Shown here: positions 35,488 to 49,639 of the stretch, piece after piece
Numbering within the stretch: the first letter of the stretch is position 1
Layout: the number at the start of each line of letters is the position of its first letter
Source of the DNA: Galbula dea
Taxonomy: Eukaryota; Chordata; Aves; Piciformes; Galbulidae
Reading direction: 5' to 3'
Length of the DNA: 64,000 nt
NCBI GenBank assembly: GCA_013399015.1
Contig: VWZX01002268.1
Location: forward strand, 434,001-498,000
The notes under the pieces: model-generated
The model's database searches: none
Told to the model about the DNA's origin: nothing
The model's input: only the letters and a program-made list of their open reading frames with translations
Position numbers and translations under genes: made by a program

Positions 35488-37063
35488 GATATCTGTCAGT
35501 ACAGTATTTTGGGTCTATGTTCAAGGTTTGCAGTGTTATCTCCACTTATAGAGAAAAAAGACTAATTCAGAGCTAAACACCCCTGTCATTTGGTAAGTTC
35601 AGTGAGTTTCACTATGGAAACATTAGTCCTTCCTCCCATGGAGTGTAAAATTAGGCTGTGGCAGAGGAGCCTAACTCAACTGACTGCTCGAAGCTGAGTT
35701 TCAACTCATTGGAATTATTCAACTGAAACAACCCAAACAAACAAAACCCAACAAACCAACTCCAAAACAATAACGCCAATATAAAGTTACCAGAGTGATA
35801 ACTTTTTCTGTTTCACCTCATACAGTACATTTCATAAACAACAGACCTAGGAATCATTCACATTCTTTGCCTACCTCCTCCTTTGTCTCTCATGCACAAG
35901 CACATGCATACCATTTACTATTTTGTAAATGCATGGTAGAATTTACCATATAAAAGATTTCATTTCAAAGCTATATTTGTTGGTTAAAAGTAGAGTGATG
36001 AGAAAAATATGTTCAAAATATGATATGTATGCCGTAAGTGAAAAATAAATCAGGTTATGTGCTGCTTTCCTAATTATTTCCTATGATTACTGCTATGAAT
36101 TTCATCGTCCGCATAATGGCAGTGACCACACTATTATAATTCTTCACCTTTTAGTGCTTAGCTTTTTTTCTCACTTTTTACTACTGCTGACATGATTTCA
36201 TTTCAACAAAGAGAGAAATTGTGAAACTAGGAGTGTAGTCCTCACTAAAAGAGTGCACATAGAAAAAAACTTCTAAAGGAACCTTAGAGTAGATGTGGTG
36301 ATATTGTTCAAAAGTTCAGTTCTTCTGGCAAGAGAAAAAATGTAGTTTTCAACTGCGATTTACTGCTCAGTGGTGAAGCTTTTCTGTTGGGTAATAAATA
36401 CATCTCTGTTCTCAACACCAGATCACACAGAACAAGTCTAGTTCCTCAAAGCAAACATATGTATTTTAAGATAACTGAAGTCATATGTGCTTCCAAATAA
36501 TCAATAATGCATTCAGAAATAGTTTATTTGTAGCAAGCCAAATCCAGTATCTATTAATTTAAAATTAGTTTGAAAGAAATTTTATATCTATATTTAGTTG
36601 TGTCTTTAAAATAAGATGGGTGATGGCAAGTACAAACTTGCAGTTTATGACAAATAGAAGCTATAATAAAAATTTCATTTTCAAGAGGCATTCACTAAAC
36701 AATCACAGAAATGGATGTCTATTCCCATTTCACATGTTCATAAACCAAGGCAATAACTGTAAGAAACATGAATCTATAAAGAAAATAATTCTCAGTGTGC
36801 TCACAGTAAAGATAAAAGTCTATAGTGATAAAGCACTGTAAAAATGAAGATATGATATTAACAGCTCAATCATTATTCTTCACTTCTTTCTAAACTTTCA
36901 GGTTAATAGAAATGAAAAATCTGTATATGTATTTTCATTTCAAATGGCCAAACGTAACACTGAACCGTATGTCAGTAGACTTTATATTATTTTAATTTTT
37001 AAAAATGAAGACATAGCTTTTACCTGAATGTGAAAACTCTGCCACATTTGTACTACTCATTTG

Positions 37064-37105
37064 AGACCTCTGTTGTGTTTTCCAAGACCTCTATTATGTT
37101 TTCCA
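37064..37105 (+). repeat. 21-base imperfect tandem duplication
   Basis: AGACCTCTGTTGTGTTTTCCA is followed at once by a copy with two G-to-A differences. Confidence 0.9.
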
Positions 37106-39816
37106 AGTCCTAAAAGGGGAAAAAAAAAAGGGAAGTAGGGTGGGAACTGTCAGTCTGTAGCCAGTTAATGTCTTGTGATTTCACTTTGCTTTAGTTCCCA
37201 AACTGGCGTCAGAATTGAGGCTAAATGGCAACACTATTCTTCATTAAATTAGACACATGCTTAAGAATTAGAAGAATGGATCTGGGCTGAAAGTAAAGTG
37301 ATAATTTAGATATCTAAGATGAATATTGAGACCAAAATCTACTGATACTGAGTTTGTTCAAACTGTATCAGAAGTAGGGACAACTCTATTCCTTCTCTTG
37401 TAGCTATTTCGCTGTACAATGAACACAGATAATATTCAAAGAATTTATAATGTCTTCTGTAGACCAGTGGTTACATGATTCTTCAGCTTAGTGGCTTCTG
37501 TACTTATGAAAAAGGGAAAGGTTCCAGGCTCCAGTCATTGTTTACTGAATGAGGAAGACCAACAAGTCTGACTTAGAAACCACATCTCCAGAGTTAAATA
37601 TGCCAGGATTTACATTTCTGACTCTGTAAAGTGCTTTATAAATTTTATATTACTTGGTTTCTTTGCTTCATGGTTTTCTCAGGAGTGGAGTGCTCCATAC
37701 ACTTAAAAATACCTGGTGAGTAGATCAGTCTTGCAGAAAACGGAATTAATCTCCAGTCTTCTTCATAAAGCTCATTAAACTGAGAAACATGCTGATCCTC
37801 CATGTCTGATCTCAAAACTTGCTTTAGACATGAGTAAATAAATAATTATTTAAAAGGAGGATAGTAGCGCCAACACTGTATTGCTAAAAAAGGCTGTCAT
37901 TCCATTTGGAGACTACCAAGGTACTGATGTGTTGAGGAGCTCATCCCCCACAGTGGAGTTAGACAAGAGTACAACTCATTCCTTCACCTTGAGTAAGCTA
38001 GGGTGTAGGTTGCTAAGCATGTTTAAATATAGGCAACTCATTTCCACCTACATTCTATTTTGGGTATTGAAGTCTTCTGTAGGATTGAGTCCTAAGATTC
38101 TGGTGGAACATAGATCATATTTTCTTCAAACCTTTTACACTTCATTAAGGTTCTTGCCTCCAGAAAGAGAGTATCTGCCTATATTCAAACTGAAGTTCAA
38201 AATAGGCTCATGAATAACTAGTTTCCAAATAGAGGGGGAAAAAAAACCCCAGCTCTGAAACTTCTAGTCAGAAAGAAAAAATTGGAAGCTGATTTAAGAT
38301 GTTAATGTGAGGGCAACAAGCCAAAACCAATCCTGTCAAATTGTATTTGTGACTCCTCTTTCCTGTGAAATTATTCTCTTCAAATGCACTTTAGTTTTGA
38401 GTCTTCTGACAATAAAATTATGTGAGAAAATACTTCCTTCCCAAGACCTATTTGCTAAACTCTTGTTGTCAACACAACCATCGCATGCTCATCAGAGTAT
38501 CGTCCCCTTATTGAAATTTAGTAAGCAGTTAGTGAAACAAGAAGTTTGAAGAATATTCTTTAGAATTATTGCAAATAGCTGTTAACACTGGTTATATAAA
38601 CAAGCTGGTTTTATTAATTTTCTCTACTACTGTTTTGTTTAGTCATAATTGGAAAACTAAGACATAAAGATAACATTACTTTTATCTTTACAATTTTTTT
38701 GAGCAAAATAGTAAAGAGATTGATAGAAGAGGAATTGTATTTCCAAAATATTTTAAAACTTCAATATAATCATCTTAAAGTTAAAAATGAAAGATGATCA
38801 CAAAATATGTTTTTTATGAAACTTTATTGTTGAACTGAATATCTTTTTCTTTTGATCTCATTCATTTTTTATTCAAGATCATACTCAACAACAAAATATT
38901 TAATTTATATGTAGGTTTAAATTTAAATTAGATTTCTAAATTTTGATGGGTTTTGTTCTCCAGTTTCCAATTACAATGCTCCATTACATTTTGTGATGCA
39001 CATATAATATACAGCCTTAGTGTTCTGCATTTTGACTGTGGTGGTTAGAGGTTTACATTCAAAAAATGTAAAAAGAACAAGAAAAAACTAACCTCTAAGA
39101 GGAGAAGGAAGAGAAAGAAGTTCAGTAAGTTCAGAGAAGCACTTAAAGGAGTCAGCAGTAGAACCAACGTAAGCTCTTCTGCTATTCACCATACAGAAGA
39201 AAAGCTAAGCTGAATGTAGTCCTCTGATAGCCCAGTGTTAGGCAATGTTGCTGGTTGCTAACTTACAAAATTGTCTCTGTACTTTCTATGTGTAAAGGAG
39301 AAAATGAAAGCTTCCAAATTTCCATGGGTTTAGTCTTAATTTAGTGCTTAGCTAATTTGACAGCTAAAACTTCTGTAACATATTTTAATGTATTAAGTAT
39401 ACGTAGTTATGAAATGTTGAGGAAGCCTTGAGGAGCGGAACCAGAGACCTGGACACAGAAAGAAGAGAAGTGAGAAAACATATGCTCCTGAATAAGGAAT
39501 GAGGTAACATAATTCTCAGTTAATACATTTTTGGAACTCTTTCTACAATATAAATGGGAAATACAGTTTCCTGCCTTGTACTGAGTGCACATCCACTGAG
39601 TATGTGAATGGAGAAACAGTTTAAACTCCACTGACAAACCTTGACATGATGCAGAAGACAGCTAACTAAAAATCTGTTGCTCATTCCAAAGAGTAGTTCA
39701 GAAGATCTGTGAAAAACCAGCATGAAACTTTCCTGAAAGATCATAAATGTTTGAATTTATGAAACTGTTTTATACTCAAGCACTTTATACTCCAGTACTT
39801 ATGTAAACATTGAAAA

Positions 39817-39843
39817 ATAATATTATTATTAATAATAATAAAA
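39817..39843 (+). repeat. (ATT)n/(AAT)n simple repeat
   Basis: Runs of ATT followed by runs of AAT form a palindromic simple repeat. Confidence 0.85.
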
Positions 39844-41634
39844 TTACAGACATAATTGTGTCTCGATGCAATCACCTCCATCACTATTCACATATGATTT
39901 AGTCTAACTGCCATCATTTTGATACTATTTATGAGGAAGCTTCTTTGTTTCATTTCAAGGCCTACACATTACAGAACAATATAGGAGATCCAAAACAGTT
40001 TTACAGGTGTTATCAGCATGAGTAATTTAGTCTAAGCCTGTCTAACTTGGCTGAAAACTCAGCACCTCTCCTGGAAGGTCCCTTCTCAGGGTGAGGTTTC
40101 TGGAGAATCCTGTGGTGCATGCATACAGCACAGTATGTCTAGTAAAGTAAATTCTTACTTATCATTATGATATCAAGAATGGGATACTTTGAATGCAAAA
40201 CTGGTATTTAAAGGTATGGGAGGATGAAAATTTTCCAAATAGCTCAGATTTTCAGATCTCTGATAATCCTTTGCAGTTGTCTTCTCAGTATCTATATTTC
40301 AGTCTGAATCTTATTCACAGTTCTAAAAAGAATGCCTCCATTTGATAGTTTATGATTTTTTCTCACAAACATGGCTTTACAAGCAGCAGGTCTTGCATAA
40401 AGCAGTTTACTACAGAACAAAAAATATTGATTAGACACAGAAAAGAGTTACCATTTGGAAATAAGTAGAAGAGAGATTTGAAGGGGGAAAACACCTTCCA
40501 TTTTATGCCTAATGGGAAAATGCACTTAAATTTTATATAGATATTGTTTTATATTACAGAAGTATTATGCCGCTAACTTTACCATCTAGAAGGAATCTGG
40601 GGATATTTTTAATAAGGTTGAAAATTCAAGACATTCATAGAACTTTTTTTTAAAATTAATTTTAAATTAATTTTTTAAACTGAACTCAGTTCTAGACACC
40701 AGTTCTCTAGGGAGTTGATCCAAAATCCAAGAAGCCAGTTCCAGCTGAGTCAAATAAGTCTGGCATCTAATGCTGTTCATATCTACTATAACTATCCACA
40801 CTTAATGGCAGCCAGCCTTCTGGTATCACATCTTGAATTAAGTATCTATACTAAGAAATGGTTGTGCTACGTATTGTAACATTTAAGAAAACATTAAAAA
40901 TATCTTACAAATCATCTAAAAAAATCTAATGAATATCTAAACAAACATTTAAAAATACCTAAAAAACCCAGAGGGAATAAAAAAATTAAAAGACCTAGCC
41001 TGAATAAAAACTTGAAATTTGGTCACTTCCAATGAAAAAAGTAACTTTTAACAGTAGTCTATAAACTTTACTGCTGTTTAGACAATCACAGGGGAAGAAA
41101 TATACAAGGAACTAATATGTTTCTTTCTCTTTCAAATGTAAACCAATAACAATGATGAATCCATGGAAAAGGGTCATGTGGGTGTTTGAGGAAGAACAAA
41201 CCCCTGATAATTAACAAGTCAGGTAGAGAAAGTATTAAAATTTGTGAAAAGTTAATAGCTCTAACTTTCAAGGGATTTAGATGTAAAGCATTCATCACAG
41301 CATGAAGGCAAGTCTGCTTTGAAAAACACTAAATGTTGCATCATTGATGCTCCATTCAGCAAAGCACTTGGAGTTCATCCAGAAGCAGAATCACTGCTCT
41401 GGGCTGTTGTAGCTGCTGCTTTTGCTTCTGTTCATTGGCACTTGACACTGACTGCTATGAAACTCTAGTCTACATTGCCAGAAGAAATTCTTTCCAAGTA
41501 TGTTGTGCCTGAGTATGCTTTGGAGGATTGGAAAGTTGCTTATGGAGTTATGTATAACCTATCTTTCCATTTTCCATACAGCTAAAGGAAGCAACATGTT
41601 TTTGAAGGATTAAGATATCTTGATAGTTTTAAGG

Positions 41635-42297
41635 AAGTGTCTGGAAAGATGTCTGGCAGAAAAGGACATGTGGTGTTGGTAGCTGAATATGGCTAGCAAT
41701 GTGCCCAGGTGGCCAAGAAGGCCAATGGCATCCTACCCTGTATCAGAAATAGTGAGGCTAGCAGGACTTGGGAGGTGACTGTCGCCCTGTACCTGTGCGG
41801 TTATAGCTAGAATACTGGTTCGTTTTTCTCCCTCACTACAAGAAAGACATCAAAGTGCTGGACTGCATCCAGAGGAAAGGAACAAAGCTGGTGAGGGGTC
41901 TAGAGCCCAAGCATTATGAGTAGTGGCTGAGAGAACTGGGGTTTTTTAGCCTGGGGGAGAAGAGGCTGAGGAGAGACCTTATCACTCTCTACTACTACCT
42001 AAAAGAAGGTTGTGGTGACAGTCTCTTCTCCCAGGTAACAAGCAATAAGACAAGAAAAAAATGGTTTCAAGTTGTGACAGGGGGGGCTTATATTGGATAT
42101 TAGGAAAAAATTATTCAGTGAAACGGTTGTCAAACATTGGAACAGGCTGCCCAAAAAAATCCCTGGAGGTATTTAAAAGATTTGTAGATGTGTCAATTAA
42201 GGATATGGTTTAGTGCCAGAATAAGCAGGTTTAGGTTTATGATTGGACCCAATATTAAGGATCTTTTTCACCCTAAATAAGTCTATGATTTTATGTA
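41635..42297 (+). mobile_element. CR1 LINE fragment, ORF2 C-terminus plus 3'UTR
   Basis: The sequence starts near GTGTCTGGAAAGATGTCTGG, then has GTGCCCAGGTGGCCAAGAAG, GGCCAATGGCATCCTACC, CTCACTACAAGAAAGACATC, GCATCCAGAGGAAAGG, GAGAACTGGGG, GAAGAGGCTGAGGAGAGACC, AACATTGGAACAGGCTGCCC and TCCCTGGAGGTATTTAAAAG. It ends GTCTATGATTTTATG. The frame is broken (for example TAG at the GAGTAGTGGCTGAG position). This is a different subfamily from the 20-kb copies, judging by the 3'UTR. Confidence 0.92.
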
Positions 42298-45117
42298 TTC
42301 TACCTTTCCAAAATCTAGGAATATGTGATATGTGACATGATACATTGTGCATATAATATGTAATATATGACATATTATAGAATATATTAAAACATTCCTT
42401 CATGAGTCATCATCTTCATGAGTCATCATCTAACTCCATGAACCTTTCCCATAAACTGTTGGCACTTATCCACTTCATATTCACACAGACTATAGGAACT
42501 AAAGAAGCACAGAGATGGCACAGTGACAGTGCACAGCTTATTTCTTTACAAGTTTGAACACATCTATAAGAATGAAACTACTAAATATTACAGAGGGAGA
42601 TATTTTCCTGGCAATAACAGTAAAGTATATTCATCTCATATGTTCACTTAGTGACTTATAATTTTCCAAAACATTTACTTTTCATTCTCATTACAATTCT
42701 TCTGAGATTAATACCCAGTCTTGCAAAGATTCATGTTTAAATTTCATCTCATACATAAGAAAAATAATTACATGTTCAGAAATTTTTTCAGCTTTTGGAC
42801 CCACTTGTTGAAACAGACAATAAGAAATGAAAACAAAAGACACATGAAAAGAAAAAAGGACAATTAAGAGTATGCTGAAAGCAGGTGGCAGGAAGTAAAA
42901 GAGGGTGACATGAAGTTTAAAGGAGGTCATAACATTTTCTATCTTTTTCTGTCTTCTTTCTATGCATATCACACTAGCTATTTGTACTAAGCACATTTCA
43001 GTAAGCTTGAAGTAGGAAAAGGTAGCTCAAGTTCAGGTTGTACTAGTCATCTCTGAACTGAACTTTTTACTCTGCTGATGCTTTTAAAGATTTTCCCACA
43101 AGAGTTTGTCAGTAAGCTAGGGAGAACTGTCCTATCTCTCAGAAACAAGGGAATGTAAAAAGCTGCATTTGTGGGGTTTGGTGGGTTTTTTTGTTTGTTT
43201 CTTTGTTTCTTTATTATTTTTTATTTATTTAGAAAGTTGTTATAAATTACAAGAGTTCTCTGGAACTGACTTCTGTTTCTGTGAGTCAGTCACAGCCTCT
43301 CCAATTACACAGCAGCTCCTGTGGTTGCATAGCCTGTGAAGATAAATGAAGTCCCATGGGCTCTGAAGCTACAAAGGCAGATTTGACCCAGAAATCGCCT
43401 CCTTTAAAAGGGTCTTATAAAATCTAAGGAATATTCTTTAAACTCTTGGAGACATGAGATTAAAGATGTTACATAAATACAGAGTATATTAATTTGTTTT
43501 GTAAACTAGCAAAATTCTTACTTGGAAAGGTTTAAGAGAAAAAAATTCATCTAGATAGAAAATTAAAGATTGTTTGTATTCAGAGATATGTGACTATGCA
43601 GCCATTAGCTGTGATCTTTGCTTTTGTTAAATACTGACTAGAATGCAATGAGGAGGTTTTATCAAAAGGAACTGCTTAGTGGTTTCTATTCACACAATTA
43701 AAGCAATTGTCTAAAATTTTTACACATTAGTAAAGCTCTAAAAATCATAAAACAGCAGGGATCAGAGAGACATACAGCTTAGTCTTCTCTTACTGCTGCT
43801 TCAGATTAAAAAAAAAGTTCATTATTAGGATAAACTGATTTGTACCTTTAAGATTTTCATTGCTAATGACTCCATGGTCCAGGGTTGAAATATAAATGAT
43901 TTTTTTAAAAAAATCAAGTATGTTTTATGCAAAGGATAGTGATTCTGCTGCTACACCACTGTGGTGTAGTCTTTTATACTGTGAAAAGGGAGATTGAAAT
44001 GGGCATGTTTGGAAGTAATTAGCCATTTTAATTCTGTGTAAATTATATACATGATGCACAGAGATGAAAAAAATATACTGCAGCTGCTGCATTGCATGTC
44101 AATGAAAAAAATATCCAACTTCAAGAAACAATTGATAGGTAAAGCCAAAGATTCAGCAATGCAGAAGTTCAGAGGCTCATCTGAAAGTATAAATACTTCT
44201 TACAGATTACACTAGGAAAATCACTTGTGTGTTTTAGTAATGAAGAAATAGCTCTCATCTAACATAAAAAGCTGGTTTTAGTGTGACAGTATGCTTTTCT
44301 CTCTTCTTCATTATGTGGATATCTTAGACATGAGGAAGAAAAAGCTGTAAGGCCAGCATTTATAAGGCCAGGATCAAATCACTGAGGTGCCATGCAAGCA
44401 AAGAATTTTAAGTGACATGTGGTTTTCACAGTGGGATTTGTACATGGCATGATAATAACATCAGTGGATTTTCTGCTTTTCTTTCTTATTTGTTTGCAAG
44501 TCAGATTCATTTCTGTGTCAGTCCACAGAGTACAAGTGGAAAAATAAAAAGTCATTTAACCTAAGAATTTGTCCTTGCTGTGTGCTTCGAATTCTGAAAA
44601 ATACCCTCTAAAAGAGACATATAGGGCTCCAAATTTCTCTGAAATTAGGGGTCCTCCTTTACAGTATATCAAACTCCTTATTTAGTCTTTGTGTTTGCAA
44701 TAACCATATGTCAAAAGTTAAAAGTTAAATGAAACCTGAACCTACTCAAGAAAAATGGAAACTGATCTAGCCTAATAAGGCTGTCCTGCAGACTGTTTCT
44801 GAGGAGTACTGGTTACAGTAACAGCAAACCTGTTGGTAGGAACATCAGAATGACCTTGCTGTATGTTAACCTGTCCCTTGGGTTTATAGAATTGCAGTTC
44901 CATAGTATTTTTGAAAATATAAAAAAATAGTTTCTGTCCCAGCATCTTTCACACCCACAAACAAATGATGAGGATATTGCTCCTACCTAGTCTGTTTCTG
45001 AGGAGTCACTTTAATCATCACCATCCATACATCTGTTTTGTGTTTTGCCATATTAAAGAAATAAAGGACTCTGGTGTCTTCTTTCACCTTACTCCAGTAA
45101 AAGTCGTAAGTTAACCC
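42298..45117. other. unique AT-rich DNA, no gene seen
   Basis: Starts with a TA/TG-rich tract (about 42318-42390) and the 16-base tandem duplication listed separately. A 101-codon reverse frame at 42691-42996 has no motif. Confidence 0.5.
42399..42430 (+). repeat. 16-base perfect tandem duplication carrying two TGAGTCA motifs
   Basis: TTCATGAGTCATCATC occurs twice in succession. Each copy contains TGAGTCA (42403-42409 and 42419-42425), the AP-1 (Jun/Fos) consensus. A regulatory function is only inferred. Confidence 0.85.
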
Positions 45118-45412
45118 AAATCACTAAATCACAGAATGGTTAAGGTTGGAAAGAACCTCTAGAAGTCATCTGGACCAATGTCCCCACTCCAGCAAGGCCA
45201 CCAGCAGCACCCTGCCCAGGACCATGTCCTTTTCAATTTCTCCAATGATTGAGCCTCCATAGACTCTCCAGGCAACTTGTGACAGTGCTCAGTCACAGTA
45301 AAAGTGTGTTTCCTATTGTTCAGATGAAAAGTCCTGTTTTTCAGTTTGTGTTCATTGTGTCTGGACACCACTGAAAAGAGCCTGATTCTGTCCTATTCTC
45401 ATGACCCTCCAA
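45118..45412 (-). mobile_element. CR1 LINE 3' fragment
   Basis: Reverse-strand CR1. The left end, AATCACTAAATCACAGAATGG, is the CR1 3' terminus; AAGGTTGGAAAGAACCTC, CAGCACCCTGCCCAGG, CTCCAGGCAACTTGTG and AGCCTGATTCTGTCC follow. On the minus strand a short frame retains NEHKLKNRTFHLNNR, the same ORF2 segment as in the 22.4-kb copy. 5' truncated at about 45412. Confidence 0.9.
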
Positions 45413-48400
45413 CAGAAACCCATCTTAAAATTTTATTGTCATAGATAATTGAATTTAAAAAGTAGTAATTTATGTTTTCTCACTAGCAACTGTTGCTGGA
45501 GTTTTGGAGTGATCTGAACACTGAATGGCCTTGCTATCTCTCTGCAAAATTGTACTTAACAGCATAAGAAAGTAGTAATTGTAATAAAAGATGATTTTTA
45601 TTTATAAAATGAGGGAGACTTCAGGGGAGAAAAGAGTTTTGTGAAGTTACTGTAAAAATGACTCTGTTTGAGCACTAAACTAGGACATGATCAGTCTGAG
45701 TTTAGTTTCATCTTCTGCCATGAACTTCATGATACTTTATGGATGGGTAATTAGTAATTACTCCTAACTTGCTGCAGTTTAAAAATTATAAAAATTAGTA
45801 TTTCTTACATTTTTTCCCTTTGTTCAGTAAATACAGATTAAGTCCACAGAAAGGTGTACTTTACACCTTTCAACTACCCTGTGCTGTTTTAGATTCTCCA
45901 GTTACTCACATTTTCACTTTCTAATTGTTAACATGAAAGTGCTTTGCTGCATTGGCCTTCTTGAAATCAATCAATGATGTACAGGCATACTAAAGCTTGT
46001 ATTCCTCCACTGAAAGTACCTTCTATATGATTAGAAGCTGCAGTGCTTGCTTAAATTCATTGAAAATTCCTCTAACAAAGGATAAGCTGTATAATTTCAT
46101 GTCCTCATTCTGCCAATAAGACATTGTGTAACTCTGGATATGAAATTAAAAACTACTCACATATTAATTCTGACAAAAATAGCTCAAACAACAGCCATAG
46201 AGTTCAATATTGTTATTTCAATTTTTCAATTATTTAGATGAAAAATTCCTGTAGTAACTCTTAACTTACACAGAACCAATAAAGCACATTAGGAAATTTT
46301 AAATACTTGTTTATGAATTATGTCAATAACTCATAGAAGCCCAGTATATGTTTACATAAGTCAGAATCTCCGTGCTTTACTAAGGGAATATGTGTTCATG
46401 TAACTTCTGTAAATGCATACATGACTCAGTCAGTAACCTACTGATTCTTATTGATTCTTTCCTTTATTAACATTTTGACTATTGCCATATTATTATTGGT
46501 TCAGAGTACAATTTTCTTTAAGGATATGGAATTCTGGAAAGCTCTATGCGGAGGAAGGGTGGATTCACCTCTCCCCCCTCCTTTGGACTTTTGCTACACT
46601 TGCGATAATTGGTGGGTGCAGCCAGTGCTAGTCGGGAAAATTTTACTCTACACAATACCACAGTGTCATAGTTCTGCAAAAAACATGTCAAAAGGTTTAA
46701 TTTTTGCTGTTCCTTAGAGGAAGGAAAAATGTATCTCTTGGAAATGTTGCTGGATACAAGAGTATAAGACTTCTTTTCTGATAGCACATTACTAAATAAG
46801 TTTTTTTCAAAGCTTGTAGTTTGAAGAAAGTGAGAGGAGTTGTCATTGTTCATTGTTATTTCCAGAAAAAGAATGTTTTTGTATTTCCATGCAGCTAGGC
46901 TTGCAAGACAGTTCTATATGCAGTACTTTCTTTTTAAAAATGGACGGTTTTCCTTTAACACTCGCTACATGACATCATGACTTCAAACAACACCTTCCTT
47001 GAACCCAAAGAAGTAGAGCTCTGAAGAGTTTTCTGTGGCACAGGTGCCATGAGTTGAATACAGTTGCTATGGAGTTTCTGAAATGCCATACAAAACTCAA
47101 CCACGCTCTGACTTCTGAATCAAAAAGAAAAACATAATCTTCCACAGAAATCAGATAATGGATGCTGGTGTGAATATACAGGTGTTGTTTTCTGTTGATT
47201 TAAGTATTTCAGCAAACACTTCAACTTGTGATAGCTTTACAGAAAAAGTATGAGTTTACTTCTTTGTTTTACTTTGTGAAAATTCAGATATTATTTCAAC
47301 TGCTTGCCTAGTCAAATTTTAAAAAATTAGAGAAATTAATACTTTTATGGAACTGTCAGTCTCTAATATTTAATCAGAAACGTAACTGAAATTACTGATT
47401 ACAATATAACTATATCTGAATGTGCTTCTCCTTCTGCCATCCATATAAAACACCCAGGTAAGAAACTGACAATTGTTCAGTTATAAAAAAATCTTATTCT
47501 GATCTATGGTTTTTACTACACATATTTGTACTCATTAACCCTAGTAAAGATATGTTGATATGCTTTATCCCAAATGACTTTATAATTTGTGGTTCTCTGC
47601 TAACATGGAAAATCTGCTAGCATTTATCTTACAAAACACTGATATTCATAGATACACTGAGCTACTTTGAAATACCACTAAATTATCAACTAATTCAGCT
47701 AATGGGGTTTCTAAGATCTACAAAGATAGGGTTTATGCCCCCAGTAATGTAATTTATATGAAAATTAGAGTACTTCAAGGGAAATGATTTAACCTTTCAA
47801 GATAATATCAAGATATCCAGGTTTTGAAATGCATTTAATCATAGCAGAGCTTACCATGAATATCATATTATTTCTGTTTAAGCAAAAGAAGCTGAAATCA
47901 AATGGTTTTCTGCAATTATAGGAATTCCAGTGTTACTGTAGTGTGGCACTACAGGGGTATGTAAATGTACTAAAAGGTTCATTTCAAAGAATTCAGTCTG
48001 ATTAGTAAACATACAGTGTTTTATACAGTAGCATAGTGTGTGTTTCTTGCTTTGAATAACTGATAGCTGGATTATGGAAATAACCTTAAAGAAAAGGAAG
48101 TTATGAGAACATTTTCCAGCCAGGCATGATGAGGCCAGATTGGTTTCCCTGGTGTAAAAAAAATTCATGCACAGTTTCTGAAGCTACTATTTTGGTGAGG
48201 GTGGGAGGGGTGAGTGTGGATTTTTTTTTTTCTTCCTTGAACAGCAGAGAATGGAAATGAACTTTTTGAAGCTCTGTTTGTTTTTTGTTATCTTTATAGA
48301 TGTTGATCTGAGAAGATGATTACAGTTTTGTTTATTTTTTTCTTACAACAAGGTTTCCTGGCTTAAAACTGTAGTCAAATTTCTTCGGGTTCATCACATG

Positions 48401-49492
48401 ATTGGTAGAAACACCCTGTTTGCTCTTCTGTGTCTGCTTTGAATTCATACATGTTGATAGGTAAGACAGTCTCTTAAAGGAATACTAGTATTAAAATGAC
48501 ATATGGAATTAATGAGGTCATTAACCATTTTTTCCCCATTGTTTTGAATTACTGCTATTAATGACAGGGCATTTTTTAACATAAGATAAGCAGTCACATT
48601 ATAGGATTTGTAAAAGATACAATCAGTTATCAAAATATTGATATTTGTTATGATGTTTATTAGATACCATTTGCTGCTTTGTTTTTACCAACAGAAAAGC
48701 AAAAATACAAAATGAGGAAATTCATCTCTTTTTGAGGAAAGTTATTTTTTGGTGATTAATATATATACATAATTATACAGTACATTAGAAAACCCAATAC
48801 CTTCACACACAACTGCAGTGCCTACAAATGAATAATATCCACTTATGAAAAAAAATAAAATTAATTCAATATTTTAAGTGTTGAAAAACAGATTCACAGC
48901 AAAAAAAAGATTTACATCATATACTTCAGGTGAAATCATCTCCCATGATTATTTTAAAATATTTCTGTAATTCAGATTTAATTATGACTAAACAAACATT
49001 TCTTGGATGAAATTTCTCTGAAGATCTAGGAGTGCTAAAAGAGTATGCAGTCTATACAAAATACACTGTGAATTTTCACTTTTTTTAAACAATTGATCAA
49101 GATTATAATCTGTACTGATATAATTTGATTCTTTTCCTTGCTTCACTGCCTCTTATTAAATTGGACTCATCTGGTAAATAGAGACACAGATGGCAGAGAA
49201 GGGAGTTAGAAAATTGCTACTGGAAGTACCAACTTTTTCTTTCTAAAACCAATTTCTGCTGTTTGTTTCAGCAACTGCAGCCCAAAATCCACTTTGCTTA
49301 CAAAACAATTGTGTGTGAAAGTGAACGGACTACTCACATATTGAACAATAAGGAGTAAAATTCTTCGGTCATTGCCCATTATCCTCATTTGCTAATGGCT
49401 GAATTTCGCATATTTAAGCTGGCATAACTCTGGTTTTTGGTTTGCTTTTTTTTAAAAAGGTTTATTCCATCATTTCTCGGCTTCCTCCCCAG
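45413..49492. other. unique AT-rich DNA, no gene seen
   Basis: No recognised gene or repeat. Overlapping frames on both strands around 46451-46853 coincide with a slightly GC-richer patch but have no motif. Confidence 0.5.
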
Positions 49493-49639
49493 GGCTTTTC
49501 CTGATGAGATAGACAAATGTGTTCTGTATGAATGGGTAAAATTCTTGGAACGGAAGGAACAGTGGTTGCTATCAACCTGCCTCAAACCACAGGCTGCTGG
49601 TACAATGGAAGGATTACCTGTTAACATAGAAAAGAAATG
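49493..49639 (+). other. possible internal coding exon, 147 bp
   Basis: A pyrimidine-rich acceptor (GGCTTCCTCCCCAG ending at 49492) and a strong donor (AAATG|GTAAGAA at 49640) bracket 147 bases, a multiple of three. One frame is open throughout; it starts AFPDEIDKCVLYEWVKFLER and ends GLPVNIEKK. The exon would begin with the last base of a split codon and end with two bases of the next, so it is phase-symmetric and could be skipped without a frameshift. The peptide mixes charged and hydrophobic residues like a soluble helical segment, but I do not recognise a family. Forty-nine stop-free codons can occur by chance, so this remains a candidate. Confidence 0.3.

Larger units (their letters stand above)
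35488..41629. other. unique AT-rich DNA, no gene seen
   Basis: No gene or RNA was recognised. A 110-codon frame at 37881-38213 is the longest in this interval and has no known motif, splice context or promoter. Short tandem duplications and an AAT/ATT run are listed separately. A hairpin-like pair (TTAGAGGTT near 39047 and AACCTCTAA near 39090) was also seen. Confidence 0.5.

Noticed and set aside
34902..35565. Cluster of 65-71 codon frames on both strands
   Set aside because: They fall within or across the reverse-strand solo LTR and have no motif.
37881..38213. 110-codon forward open frame
   Set aside because: No recognisable motif, upstream context or splice sites; a frame this long is expected occasionally in 64 kb.
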